64,000 nt of DNA from JAFMDF01 sp965222705 (GTDB taxonomy: Bacteria; Bacteroidota; Bacteroidia; Chitinophagales; Saprospiraceae). The stretch spans positions 186,001-250,000 of the forward strand of contig CBDCUO010000035.1 in NCBI GenBank assembly GCA_965222705.1, given 5' to 3'. Position 1 is the stretch's first letter; each line of letters begins with the position of its first letter. The notes below the pieces were generated by a model. It did no database searches, was not told the DNA's origin, and was given only the letters and a program-made list of their open reading frames with translations. The position numbers were made by a program, and so were the translations under genes. Below are positions 39,797-48,839 of this stretch, one piece after another.

Positions 39797-41875
39797 CTAC
39801 TGATTGGCAAATCTTACCTGATGCACCGCAAATCCTTTCCGGTAATCGCTTTGAGCCTTCGGATTGTAACCATACTGAATAGTATTTTGGCCTTCTTGTA
39901 ACTTATCTCTTGTAATGCTAACGGGCAATATTTCAATCCCTGTCGTTTTATTCGCTGGCAAATAATATTTGTATTTTTTATTTATAACAAAGAAGGCTTC
40001 CTGGTGGCTGACCGCTTGCGCTCTGGTCTGTACCAATAAATTTTTAGAGGATTGAGTGCCTTTGGCATAATTAAATTTTAGTTCCTGAGAAGCCATTTTG
40101 GTATCTGACTTACCGACTATTTCTACCATATCTTGATTGCTTACTCGCGGTCGGCTATGATCCCAGCTAAACACCCGCACATACCCTTCTGAAGAAGCAT
40201 CAAAATGCAAATCCATATTTTGAAATACTATTTCCCTGGCCTTAGGATCGGTATATACATTATCAAAGTAATAATCGGCGATTAGCCAGCCTTTGGGGTT
40301 TTCGTTAATGGTTTTAACCAAGCCATTTAGGGTTTGAGCACTTCGATTGGAGGTGTAGGATTCATCGAAATGGAGGTATTTCAAGGTTTTCCGATCCAAG
40401 TAAGTTTGTCGAAATAATATATTATCTTTTTCTCCCGTATAGTGATTAGTTGCCGAGGGAACTGTAGATAAAATAATATCGCCTGGTTTTTTGTTGACCT
40501 TCACATAATTTGCTGGCTCTTTCCAATTGGTAAAAGACCAATGAGAAAGTTTTTTATCTACTACAAAACCGTATTTCTTCTTTACCTTTAATAAATTGGA
40601 TAATTCGGTATATCTTATGAAAGGTAATATTACCAGAAAAGGAATTACCTTTAATATCCAGGACCATCGAGATAAATTTTTAGGAATATGCTGTGTAATA
40701 AAATCCACCAAAAAATGTAAAAAGGCCGCAATACCAATCAAAAAAATAGGGTAGATATATATAATGTATCGAGGTAAAGCCGGATCTCTAAAAATGAAAC
40801 TTTGTAAAAGAAATGGTACAATTACTACACTTACAAGAAAAAAAGCAGATTTCTTTTTCCAAAAGAAACTGGTAATAAGCCCCAATAATCCCAAGTAATG
40901 CAAATAGTTAAAATCGTATTTTAATACGTCGTAAAACATATTGAAAACATCATACCGCTTCTCTGCCCAGGCTTTTGTAACATTTGACCATTTGGGGAAG
41001 GTTCGAGCTGTATTATCCCCTAAAAAGAGTTCCAAGATAGAAAGGATAGATTCATAAGAAAAAGTAGGAAAAATTGCGATAAAAGCTCCTCCAGCAAGCG
41101 TTAAGTAAGTAAAAATAGAGTATTTATTAATCCAGCCAATTTTTCCTGCCGCTTTTCTCCTTAATAGTTCTGGAATAGTATTAAGCAAGCAATAGGTAAT
41201 AAAAATAAATAAGAAGAAATAAGTAGATAGATGACTTATAAGAGAAAAAACAAATACAAAGGGAAAAGCGACCAAATATTTTTTGTTCAGCCCATTCTTC
41301 TTCCAAAAATTTCCTTCTTCAGTTGACTCACTTTCGAAAGCTAATAAAAAAACGAGCAAGAGCAGTAAAAATGAAAATTCAAAAATGGCATAATTTCTAG
41401 CCAGCCTTCCCCAAAACACCAAATAAAGGGAAACTGCCCCTAAAAAAGCACTCAACAATCCCACATTTCTATTAAATAACTTTTTACCCAAAAAATATAA
41501 TAACCCAATAGAAGCCGTTCCGTACAAACAGCTAGGCAATCTAGTCCAAAATTCACTAACTTCAAATAAAGCGCAGAAGGGCAGAATGCTTAACGTAAAA
41601 CTAATACCATTTAGTTGGGATGCGCCTAAGCCATTACCAGAAAGAATACTCTTCACCCAATTTACGTGGACATATTCGTCCACCCATAATGAAAGCTCTC
41701 CCAAATTAATTACTCTCAATAAGAATCCTAATAGGACAACAAAAATTAATAAATATTTATATGGAATACTAAACTTGAAACCTACTCTTTTTTTTACCTT
41801 TTGCGGAGCGTTATTCCTTTTAGTTCGGCTTTTTCTTTTTGAGGGACGAGTACTAATATTTTTTCTTCCGGCCAT
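39797..41875 (-). CDS. GT39-like polytopic membrane glycosyltransferase (692 aa)
   Basis: A strongly basic cytoplasmic N-terminus (~38 residues) is followed by about 12 membrane spans and a ~250-residue periplasmic C-terminal domain. The first loop has Asp66-Glu67 in 'LSLWVDEYVHVNW', the GT-C acidic pair, and the PMT_2-type stretch 'FSLISHLSTYFFLFIF' is present. It should use a polyprenyl-phosphate sugar and glycosylate an exported lipid, glycan or protein. It follows the hexapeptide acyltransferase gene by 21 bases in the same direction, so the two are probably co-transcribed. Confidence 0.8.
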   Translation of the reverse strand: MAGRKNISTRPSKRKSRTKRNNAPQKVKKRVGFKFSIPYKYLLIFVVLLGFLLRVINLGELSLWVDEYVHVNWVKSILSGNGLGASQLNGISFTLSILPFCALFEVSEFWTRLPSCLYGTASIGLLYFLGKKLFNRNVGLLSAFLGAVSLYLVFWGRLARNYAIFEFSFLLLLLVFLLAFESESTEEGNFWKKNGLNKKYLVAFPFVFVFSLISHLSTYFFLFIFITYCLLNTIPELLRRKAAGKIGWINKYSIFTYLTLAGGAFIAIFPTFSYESILSILELFLGDNTARTFPKWSNVTKAWAEKRYDVFNMFYDVLKYDFNYLHYLGLLGLITSFFWKKKSAFFLVSVVIVPFLLQSFIFRDPALPRYIIYIYPIFLIGIAAFLHFLVDFITQHIPKNLSRWSWILKVIPFLVILPFIRYTELSNLLKVKKKYGFVVDKKLSHWSFTNWKEPANYVKVNKKPGDIILSTVPSATNHYTGEKDNILFRQTYLDRKTLKYLHFDESYTSNRSAQTLNGLVKTINENPKGWLIADYYFDNVYTDPKAREIVFQNMDLHFDASSEGYVRVFSWDHSRPRVSNQDMVEIVGKSDTKMASQELKFNYAKGTQSSKNLLVQTRAQAVSHQEAFFVINKKYKYYLPANKTTGIEILPVSITRDKLQEGQNTIQYGYNPKAQSDYRKGFAVHQVRFANQ

Positions 41876-41896
41876 ATTTTAAGGTTATACATTTAC

Positions 41897-42859
41897 TCAG
41901 TCAAAATACCTGACCAATGGTGCATTAATACCAAATCGAATACCTGCTTCTCTTTCAAAGAATGATTTGAGTTGTAAATATCTCTTATTTTTGCTCTTTG
42001 TGGCAATGAATGGGTCAAAGCAAAACACATTAGAAGTTTGGGGCAGTTTTTCATTACTAATACACAAAAAATAAATAGTATCCGATTTAAGCTCCTTTGG
42101 CAAATCAATAGCACTTGGTAGAAGATCAAACTTCTTAATATTTCTATCGGTTAAAATATATTCGAAATGATCCGTTCCCACCGAATTAGTCGAATACTGG
42201 ATGTTTCTAGTATTAAGGAATTCATCCAAAAGTTTCTTTAAAAAAGTGGTCTTGGGTTTATTCTTGATTATAGTATTTATACTTCTTGGTTCTTGCACAT
42301 GATCCGTAAAAAAAATATTAGGCCCAATATTTTTAAAAATCCGTGAACCAGATGCTACAATAGTATTTTCTTTTATTTCAACCCCAGGCCCAACAAATAC
42401 TTGGGCAGGAATCCATACATATTCTTTAAGTGTAATTTCTGCGAATCGCCTCGGATAGCCCTCCGTATAAGGCAGCCATACGCCATGAGTATAGAGATAA
42501 CTTCCAGGCCCTATACCAGAGTAATATCCTAAAGAAATATCCCTCGTTACATTTAGTACACACTTAGGTCCAATATAAGTAGCTGAATCCATAATTAAAC
42601 TACCTTCCCCATAAATTAAATCAAAGGAAGAAATTTCTGCATTATCCTTAAGAATTAAGCTTTTATCACACTTTATTATGGTAAGGCTCCCTATTTTTGA
42701 ATACTCACCTATTTCAATTTTATTTGCTATAATTATACTTAAAAGCCCTAACTTGGCAGAGTAGGCTATTTTATGCCCCATCATTCGAAGAAGAAAAATC
42801 CTTACAGGAGAAGGAAAAATAGAACTAAAAACTAAAATCAATAATTTGATTGTTTTCAT
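41897..42859 (-). CDS. Left-handed beta-helix acyltransferase with extra C-terminal domain
   Basis: 320 residues. Residues ~30-190 show hexapeptide-repeat periodicity ('IIIANKIEIGEYSKIGSLTII', 'SATYIGPKCVLNVT', 'AQVFVGPGVEIKENTIVASGSRI'), as in O- or N-acetyltransferases of surface polysaccharides. The C-terminal ~120 residues are an unassigned alpha/beta-like domain ('TDRNIKKFDLLPS', 'DTIYFLCISNEK'). It is not a good match to WbpD, which is a shorter beta-helix enzyme. It starts 4 bases after the deacetylase stop. The acceptor is unknown. Confidence 0.75.
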   Translation of the reverse strand: MKTIKLLILVFSSIFPSPVRIFLLRMMGHKIAYSAKLGLLSIIIANKIEIGEYSKIGSLTIIKCDKSLILKDNAEISSFDLIYGEGSLIMDSATYIGPKCVLNVTRDISLGYYSGIGPGSYLYTHGVWLPYTEGYPRRFAEITLKEYVWIPAQVFVGPGVEIKENTIVASGSRIFKNIGPNIFFTDHVQEPRSINTIIKNKPKTTFLKKLLDEFLNTRNIQYSTNSVGTDHFEYILTDRNIKKFDLLPSAIDLPKELKSDTIYFLCISNEKLPQTSNVFCFDPFIATKSKNKRYLQLKSFFEREAGIRFGINAPLVRYFD

Positions 42860-42863
42860 TTCT

Positions 42864-44297
42864 TCAATTTTCGAATTTAGATATTTTGTTTATTCTTTTC
42901 TGCCAGTATAAGGCGATATTCTTAGGTGTATCAATATAAGCAGTTTCATCGTTTGTTACCTTATCTATAATCTGTTGATAAGATGCTGCCCAACCAGGGA
43001 AAAAAGTTGCATTCAAAACCCTTACATGATAATCTGCAATAAACAATCCCTGGTAAGTCTTAATGGTTTCTATTAATTCATCAACCACTCTACTCTTTTC
43101 TAAATAAGCATACTTTTGGTAGCCAAATAAGTGGTCATCCATTAAAGTTGGAGGTAATTGGATGATATCTAGTTTTGAATGGTTAGTTTCATCAAAAAGC
43201 TGGAACGGCATAGAAATTCCATTTCTAAGTCCATAACACTTTTCATATCCTAAAGAAGAATCGTAAAGAAAACCGATTTCCTGATGAATTTTTAAAGTCT
43301 CTACTGGGTTTAGCTGATTTAAATGCCAGTAATGATGCCGATTCCCCGCAACATTATACCCGAGTTCTTTTTCCAATTCTACCTTTTCTTTAAGAAACTC
43401 CGTTTTCGATAAGTAGGCATTATAACTGCTATGGAGCCCTATTTCATAATCTAGTCCTGATAATTTATTGAATAAGTTTTTATACTTATTTTTTTGAATA
43501 TCGTAAAAAGTATCGGGTGCTTTAAATAAATAACGAAACAAACTACCTTTAAAACTACAAAAATAAAATGCCGATCTTATTTTTTTTTGATAATATTCTT
43601 TTTCAATAAAGTCATCAAATTTCCAAAAAGATTCTTTACCCTTCGCAATTGATAGTAACTTAGAGAGCCTAGTATTCTTTTTTAATAATAGTGGATAGCG
43701 GATAGCTTCTATCCATTTTATCATTTCCGGATAATCTACATCATGGCTTAGCCCGACAGCGTATTTCTTTTTATTGGGCCAAATATCAATTGGATTTTTC
43801 TCCTTGAATACTTTTCTTAAAAATAGGATGTAAGAATTTATAAATGGAATATGTAAAATCTGCTTTTGATGCCGAAATAACTTTTCAATATGATGATGAC
43901 TGTGCTTGTCTAAAGGAATGCGTTTTTCATGCTGAAAAGTCAGATAATAAGCTGAGGTGTAAATAATGTCATTGAATAAACATAGGGTTTCTCTCTCCTG
44001 TACAAGTACTTTTTTAGGAATATCCTTTTCAAATAATAATAATAAAAGGTTTTCTTTTTTTTGAAAATTTACCGGTTGAGCGTGACTATTAGTTTGCCAA
44101 GTTTCTTGAATAAATAGTTTTCCATTAAACTCAAAAGATTTCGTCTCTCCATAGTAAATATCGGCTTCCAAACTGTTATCTACGAATCTACAAGGAAAGC
44201 CTGCTGTTTCAATAAGGATCTTAAAAACATACCTAGATAAGTTCAAGCAAAAATCGTTCGATTTTTTCCTATCAACCTTTACACTTATGGCTTCCAT
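42864..44297 (-). CDS. Polysaccharide deacetylase-like protein (DUF7033-type)
   Basis: 477 residues. Residues ~1-160 form an N-terminal domain typical of long deacetylase-like proteins from surface clusters. Then 'KKYAVGLSHDVDYPEM' supplies the NodB-like metal/base Asp pair, 'YEIGLHSSYNAYLSK' supplies the second motif, and 'NRHHYWHLN' and 'GFLYDSSLGYEKCYGLRNG' follow. The second motif shows His but not the classical HxxxH, so metal binding is uncertain. It would act on N-acetyl or O-acetyl groups of a glycan or lipid-linked sugar. It lies between the WbpI-like gene and the acyltransferase in one transcription direction. Confidence 0.78.
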   Translation of the reverse strand: MEAISVKVDRKKSNDFCLNLSRYVFKILIETAGFPCRFVDNSLEADIYYGETKSFEFNGKLFIQETWQTNSHAQPVNFQKKENLLLLLFEKDIPKKVLVQERETLCLFNDIIYTSAYYLTFQHEKRIPLDKHSHHHIEKLFRHQKQILHIPFINSYILFLRKVFKEKNPIDIWPNKKKYAVGLSHDVDYPEMIKWIEAIRYPLLLKKNTRLSKLLSIAKGKESFWKFDDFIEKEYYQKKIRSAFYFCSFKGSLFRYLFKAPDTFYDIQKNKYKNLFNKLSGLDYEIGLHSSYNAYLSKTEFLKEKVELEKELGYNVAGNRHHYWHLNQLNPVETLKIHQEIGFLYDSSLGYEKCYGLRNGISMPFQLFDETNHSKLDIIQLPPTLMDDHLFGYQKYAYLEKSRVVDELIETIKTYQGLFIADYHVRVLNATFFPGWAASYQQIIDKVTNDETAYIDTPKNIALYWQKRINKISKFEN

Positions 44298-44338
44298 TTC
44301 TAAGATATTAGTTATTTTGCTTTAGCATATTAACCCTT

Positions 44339-45427
44339 TCATGATCGCACGACTATCTTCTCTTTTCGATAAAAATTTTGCTCTAACTGCTTGAGCATTA
44401 TCTCCACTATCTCCTCCGAAGCCTTCCCATTCCCATAAGTCTCTGCATAATGATCTCCAGGTTGTCTCTCAATTAGACCAGACAAAATACTTAAATCCTC
44501 AAAAGCCAATGCATTCCAACCATGCTGCAAAGTTTCCAGCCACTCCGTTTCTTTTCTTATAGTAATGCACTTTTTCTTTAAAATATAGGCCTCTTTTTGC
44601 ATCCCGCCAGAATCTGTCAGCACTGCTTGGGCATTGGCTTGATAGGCGACGTTTTCAAAGTAAGAAACGGGCGGCAGAAATTGAATATCTTTAAAAAGTG
44701 TTTCTGGTATGCCTAGTGTCTTCATCCTATTTTTAGTTCTCGGATGAAGCGCTAATTTTACTGGATAATGCAAGTTATTAAGCGCGTTTAGTACGTATCT
44801 TAATCTGTTGGGGTCATCTGTATTATAAGGACGATGAATGGTAGCATAAAGATAAGGGCTGCCATTTTCCGTTTGCCTGATAAGTTGTCGCTTAAGAGCC
44901 AACAAAACCATATCGCACATTACATCTCCTACGCGATAAACATTTTCTTTGATGCCCTCTTTTTCCAGATTTTTTATGCCTTGGTCTGTCGGAACGAATA
45001 AAAGGGAAGCGGTATGGTCTGTTAGCACTCGGTTAATTTCTTCCGGCATCTGCCTATTAAAACTACGCAAACCTGCTTCTACATGAATAATGGGTATATG
45101 CAATTTAGCCCCTACCAATGCCCCTGCTAAGGTGGAGTTAGTATCTCCATAAACCAAAATAGCATCGGGCTTTTCTTCTATAACAATTGGCTCCATGCTC
45201 GCCATCATTCTGCCTGTTTGAATTCCGTGAGAATGACTGCCAATATTGAGTTGATATTTAGGGGTGGTCATTTTGAGTTGGTCAAAAAAAACCTGGCTCA
45301 TATTATCATCATAATGCTGTCCAGTGTGAATGGATACGATGTCCATTTTCCCCTGAGCAGCTATTTCGACGGGGGCATGTTTGATAAATTGAGGTCTTGC
45401 CCCGATTATGGCAAGGATTTTTTTCAT
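44339..45427 (-). CDS. wbpI: UDP-2,3-diacetamido-glucuronate 2-epimerase-like (WbpI/WecB family)
   Basis: 362 residues of the UDP-GlcNAc 2-epimerase family: 'IGARPQFIKHAPV', 'HTGQHYDDNMSQVFF', 'VYGDTNSTLAGALVGAKL', 'HVEAGLRSFNRQMPEEINR' and 'LTDSGGMQKEA'. The segments 'GIQTGRMMASMEPIVIEEKP' and 'YLYATIHRPYNTDDPNRL' resemble WbpI more than WecB. WbpI inverts C2 of UDP-GlcNAc(3NAc)A to UDP-ManNAc(3NAc)A. The presence of WbpE and WbpB 3 kb away on the other strand supports this reading, but a plain UDP-GlcNAc 2-epimerase is the alternative. Confidence 0.85.
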   Translation of the reverse strand: MKKILAIIGARPQFIKHAPVEIAAQGKMDIVSIHTGQHYDDNMSQVFFDQLKMTTPKYQLNIGSHSHGIQTGRMMASMEPIVIEEKPDAILVYGDTNSTLAGALVGAKLHIPIIHVEAGLRSFNRQMPEEINRVLTDHTASLLFVPTDQGIKNLEKEGIKENVYRVGDVMCDMVLLALKRQLIRQTENGSPYLYATIHRPYNTDDPNRLRYVLNALNNLHYPVKLALHPRTKNRMKTLGIPETLFKDIQFLPPVSYFENVAYQANAQAVLTDSGGMQKEAYILKKKCITIRKETEWLETLQHGWNALAFEDLSILSGLIERQPGDHYAETYGNGKASEEIVEIMLKQLEQNFYRKEKIVVRS

Positions 45428-45448
45428 ATTACCTGTTGTTAAAAGTCC

Positions 45449-46228
45449 CTAACTTACTTCATTTAATACAGGCGTTACCCCTTTTTTTATAGAAGCTTTC
45501 TTTTGAAGTACCTTTTTGCTAGCAGTGAAAAACCTCAAATAACTGATAATTGTTTTCATTAATTTCATTTTAGACTTTCCTCTCCTTTTGGAAAAATGCA
45601 ACACCATTGGCACTTCTAACATTTTAGCTTCTAAACCAATCGCTTTCAACAGAATTTCTAACATGGAAATAAAACCCGGCTCGACAATTATTTGGTTATA
45701 ATTCGCTTGCATCTCCCGTAGCAATTCTATTTTATAAACTCGATAAAAAGAACTAAGCGTCAATACTTTCACATCAAAAAAACTCCTAAAAAACATATTC
45801 GCAAAAAAGGATAATATCTTTCTGATAAATGAAGTCTTCTCAAATCCTCCTCCCTGAGCATAGGGAGAAGCTAAAACCAAGTCAAAGCCCAAATTAGCCA
45901 CTCCTAACATTTGAGGCAAAATAGATAAATCCGAGGTATTATCTGCCTCCAGGGTTACCACTACGCTTTCCTCGTTCGCCGATTGGTCGAGTATCCACTC
46001 AAATCCCGTATTGAATGCGTGGCCTGGCCCATGATTAGCTCCATCCCCCAAGCATTTAAATTGTTCATTTTTAAAGAACTGTTTTATTAAATGCACACTA
46101 TTATCAGAAGAGCCATCGTCTGAAAAAACGTAAAATTTTTCCTCTTCTGGTAATGTTTTTTTCAGATTGTCAGCAAGCAACTCAAGGTTTGGTGCTTCAT
46201 TATATATTGGAATGAGAAAATAAATCAT
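45449..46228 (-). CDS. GT2 family glycosyltransferase (DPM1-like)
   Basis: Start ATG 46228 ('MIYFLIPIYNEAPNLELLADNL') is preferred over 46258. A single GT-A domain of ~260 residues has 'YVFSDDGSSDNSV', 'GPGHAFNTGFEWIL', 'VVTLEADNTSDLSIL' (DxD-like Asp-Asn-Thr-Ser-Asp) and 'VLHFSKRRGKSKMKLMKTI'. There are no terminal membrane spans, unlike the ArnC-like enzyme. It would transfer a sugar from a nucleotide donor to a lipid phosphate or glycan. Its start overlaps the end of the epimerase gene by about 29 bases, so the two are coupled. Confidence 0.85.
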   Translation of the reverse strand: MIYFLIPIYNEAPNLELLADNLKKTLPEEEKFYVFSDDGSSDNSVHLIKQFFKNEQFKCLGDGANHGPGHAFNTGFEWILDQSANEESVVVTLEADNTSDLSILPQMLGVANLGFDLVLASPYAQGGGFEKTSFIRKILSFFANMFFRSFFDVKVLTLSSFYRVYKIELLREMQANYNQIIVEPGFISMLEILLKAIGLEAKMLEVPMVLHFSKRRGKSKMKLMKTIISYLRFFTASKKVLQKKASIKKGVTPVLNEVS

Positions 46229-47195
46229 GGGACTTAAATATATTGGTTTGCCATTCAATCGTTCTCAACAAGCCTTCTCTCAAAGAAAATCGGGGTTGAT
46301 AGCCCAGTTTATTTTTTATCTTATCAATACAAGGTACTCTTCTTCTCACATCTTCATATTTGCCAAAAGTGGAATAGGGGATAAACTTCAATTCAGATTC
46401 AAACTCGTCTCCCATCATTTCTACAATAATCTCTGCCAGTTCTTTTATGGTCACCTCTTCATTAGGTTCACTAGCAATATTAAAAATATCGTTCACTGCC
46501 TTTTTGTCAAAAATGCACCGAACCAAGCCTTGAACGGTATCTTCTATGTACGTAAATGTTCTGGTTTGGAGTCCATCTCCATGAATCTCAATGGGCTTAC
46601 CCATTAAAATATTTTGAATAAATACAGACTGTGGTCCGCCCCACCAAGTCAAATTTTGATTGGGTCCATAACTCCCAAAAAAACGAACAATGGTATAATC
46701 TAGTCCATATTCGTCATGGTTCGCTTGAATTAATTGTTCGCCGTATATTTTGGACAGTGCATAAGCCCATCTTTTTACGGTGGTAGGGCCTAGTACACTA
46801 TTAGACTCTTCCGTATAGGGCAAATCGGGATTTTTACCATAAATATCAGAAGTAGAAGCAAATACGACCCTAATTTTGTCTTTCAGGCACTTTTCAATCA
46901 CATTCTTTAGCATTAGAGAATTTTCCTCCAGAGTTCGCAAAGCATTTGAATATCTGGGGATTTTTTGAGAAGCTAAATGGACCAATACCTCTCCACCTAC
47001 ATCTTTTAGCACGCTTGAGTCTGTCAAATCTCCATTCACAAAATGGAAATTAGCATGATTTATTATGGATTCCAAGTTCCTCTCTTCTCCGTAGGAAAAA
47101 TTATCAATCCCTGTCACTTTACAATCCAGCTCTAATAATTTCTTAGCCAAATTGGAGCCAATAAATCCAGCAACACCACTTATTATTACATCCAT
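46200..47195 (-). CDS. NAD-dependent nucleotide-sugar epimerase/dehydratase (extended SDR)
   Basis: 331 residues. The Rossmann motif is 'VIISGVAGFIGSNLAKKLLE', acidic NAD-binding 'GIDNFSYG' follows, and the catalytic Ser/Tyr-Lys are in 'VFASTSDIYGKN' and 'RWAYALSKIYGE'. 'RFFGSYGPNQNLTWWGG' and 'IHGDGLQTRTFTYIEDTVQGLV' are typical of GalE/RfbB/ArnA-dehydrogenase relatives. The exact reaction (4-epimerase, 4,6-dehydratase or decarboxylase) cannot be read safely; a GalE-like 4-epimerase is my first guess. It heads the minus-strand operon running to 39797. Confidence 0.85.
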   Translation of the reverse strand: MDVIISGVAGFIGSNLAKKLLELDCKVTGIDNFSYGEERNLESIINHANFHFVNGDLTDSSVLKDVGGEVLVHLASQKIPRYSNALRTLEENSLMLKNVIEKCLKDKIRVVFASTSDIYGKNPDLPYTEESNSVLGPTTVKRWAYALSKIYGEQLIQANHDEYGLDYTIVRFFGSYGPNQNLTWWGGPQSVFIQNILMGKPIEIHGDGLQTRTFTYIEDTVQGLVRCIFDKKAVNDIFNIASEPNEEVTIKELAEIIVEMMGDEFESELKFIPYSTFGKYEDVRRRVPCIDKIKNKLGYQPRFSLREGLLRTIEWQTNIFKSHDLFSHSNI

Positions 47196-47549
47196 AAAAT
47201 AATTTTTACTAATATACCTGTTATAAAAAATTTAGTTTCACAAATTCTAGTCTATATGCAAGGAGTCATTTGAACTAATCTTTAGTTAAAAAACATCCAT
47301 GTGCTTTACAATTCTTACCTTGATAAACAGTCTATTATTGGGTGTAGAATTGGAGTCAAAAATAACAATCTGGAAAATTATCCTATACCCTATTTATTAA
47401 GGTAAGTATCTGAAACAAGGTTATTTATTATTTCGTTACTACTGGAAGCCTTTTAAAATCATCTTTTAGATCATTTCCATCTCATTTATAAAGTAAAAAT
47501 CTGGGATTTATACCAAAACAATCAAAAAATCTCCCTTTAAGATAAGACT
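47196..47549. other. Divergent intergenic region of the polysaccharide cluster
   Basis: It separates the minus-strand epimerase operon from the plus-strand dehydrogenase-wbpE-wbpB operon and should carry both promoters. AT-rich, no gene and no strong hairpin. I could not identify a convincing TTTG-N19-21-TAnnTTTG pair. Confidence 0.45.
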
Positions 47550-48839
47550 ATGTTCAACGACCTCCTAAATAAACAAAAAAAAATCTCCCTTATCGGTCTA
47601 GGCTATGTAGGCTTGCCTATCGCCTTGGAGTTTGCCAAGCATTTTAGCGTAGTGGGCTTTGACATTAATGAGGCCAGGGTAGGAATGATGAAGCAGGGTA
47701 CGGACCCTTCTAATGAACTAGAAGCGGATGCCTTTGAAGGAACGGATATTCTTTTTACAGCTAATCCAGAAGACTTAAAGAATGCCCATTTCCACATTAT
47801 TGCCGTGCCTACCGATATTGACGAGCATAAAGTCCCCAATTTGACCCCTTTGCAAAAAGCATCTGAAACAGTGGGGAAAATTTTGAAAAAAGGCGATTAT
47901 GTCATTTATGAATCTACGGTCTATCCGGGGTGCACCGAAGAAGATTGCATCCCAATTCTGGAGCAGCATTCGGGTTTAAAATTTGTTGAGGATTTTAAGG
48001 TTGGCTATTCACCGGAACGAATTGTTCCTGGAGATAAAAAAAGAACATTAACAACCATCCAAAAAATTGTTTCTGGCTGTGACGAAAAATCGCTAGAGGT
48101 CATCGCCAAAGTTTATGGTCACATCATAAAAGCCGGCATTTACAAAGCAGAATCCATCAAAGTCGCCGAAGCAGCCAAAGTCATCGAAAATACCCAGCGG
48201 GACATCAATATTTCCTTAATGAACGAACTGTCTATCATTTTTGACAAAATGAATATTGATACCAATGCCGTATTGGATGCTGCCGGCACAAAATGGAATT
48301 TCCACAGGTATCACCCGGGCTTGGTCGGTGGGCATTGTATCAGTGTTGACCCCTTTTATCTATTGCATAAAGCCAAACAACTGGGACATGACCCACAAGT
48401 AATCGCCGCAGGGAGAAGGGTCAATGACTACATTCCCCATTTTATTGCCAAACGACTGGTGCAGATGCTCATTGAAAATGGCAAAAATCCGGGAAAAAGT
48501 AAAGTATTAGTGCAAGGTATCACTTTCAAAGAAAATGTATCAGATATCCGCAATTCTAAAGTCGTTGATCTAATAAAAGAATTAATGGATTACTCTTTGA
48601 ATGTACACACGGTTGATGCTTATGCTTCGCCTAATGAAGTAGCACATGAATATGGCATTCCCCTCATTGACGCTCCAGTTGGAAAGTACGATGCCATCAT
48701 TGTAGCCGTTGCACACGATGAATACAAAGAAAAAGACGCAGCCTATTTCAAAAATTTAATGAATGGAACGCCTATTTTGTTTGACTTAAAGGGTATTTTT
48801 AACTTTAATGAAAATAGTATTCAAATATGGAAACTGTAG
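47550..48839 (+). CDS. Nucleotide-sugar 6-dehydrogenase (WbpO/TviB/CapL type)
   Basis: 429 residues that oxidise UDP-GlcNAc or UDP-GalNAc at C6 to the uronate with two NAD+. NAD site 'ISLIGLGYVGLPIALEFAK', 'YESTVYPGCTEEDCIPILE', 'GYSPERIVPGDKK', and catalytic Cys263 in 'GLVGGHCISVDPF'. The late motif 'VLVQGITFKENVSDIRNSKV' is standard. Sequence style favours the TviB/WbpO/CapL branch, which acts on N-acetyl hexosamines, over the UDP-glucose branch. Its end overlaps the wbpE start by 13 bases, placing it as step one of the diacetamido-uronate route. Confidence 0.93.
   Translation: MFNDLLNKQKKISLIGLGYVGLPIALEFAKHFSVVGFDINEARVGMMKQGTDPSNELEADAFEGTDILFTANPEDLKNAHFHIIAVPTDIDEHKVPNLTPLQKASETVGKILKKGDYVIYESTVYPGCTEEDCIPILEQHSGLKFVEDFKVGYSPERIVPGDKKRTLTTIQKIVSGCDEKSLEVIAKVYGHIIKAGIYKAESIKVAEAAKVIENTQRDINISLMNELSIIFDKMNIDTNAVLDAAGTKWNFHRYHPGLVGGHCISVDPFYLLHKAKQLGHDPQVIAAGRRVNDYIPHFIAKRLVQMLIENGKNPGKSKVLVQGITFKENVSDIRNSKVVDLIKELMDYSLNVHTVDAYASPNEVAHEYGIPLIDAPVGKYDAIIVAVAHDEYKEKDAAYFKNLMNGTPILFDLKGIFNFNENSIQIWKL

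Noticed and set aside
41897..42859. Beta-helix acyltransferase as the missing WbpD
   Set aside because: It is about 320 residues with an extra C-terminal domain and lacks the typical WbpD opening; kept only as a generic acyltransferase.
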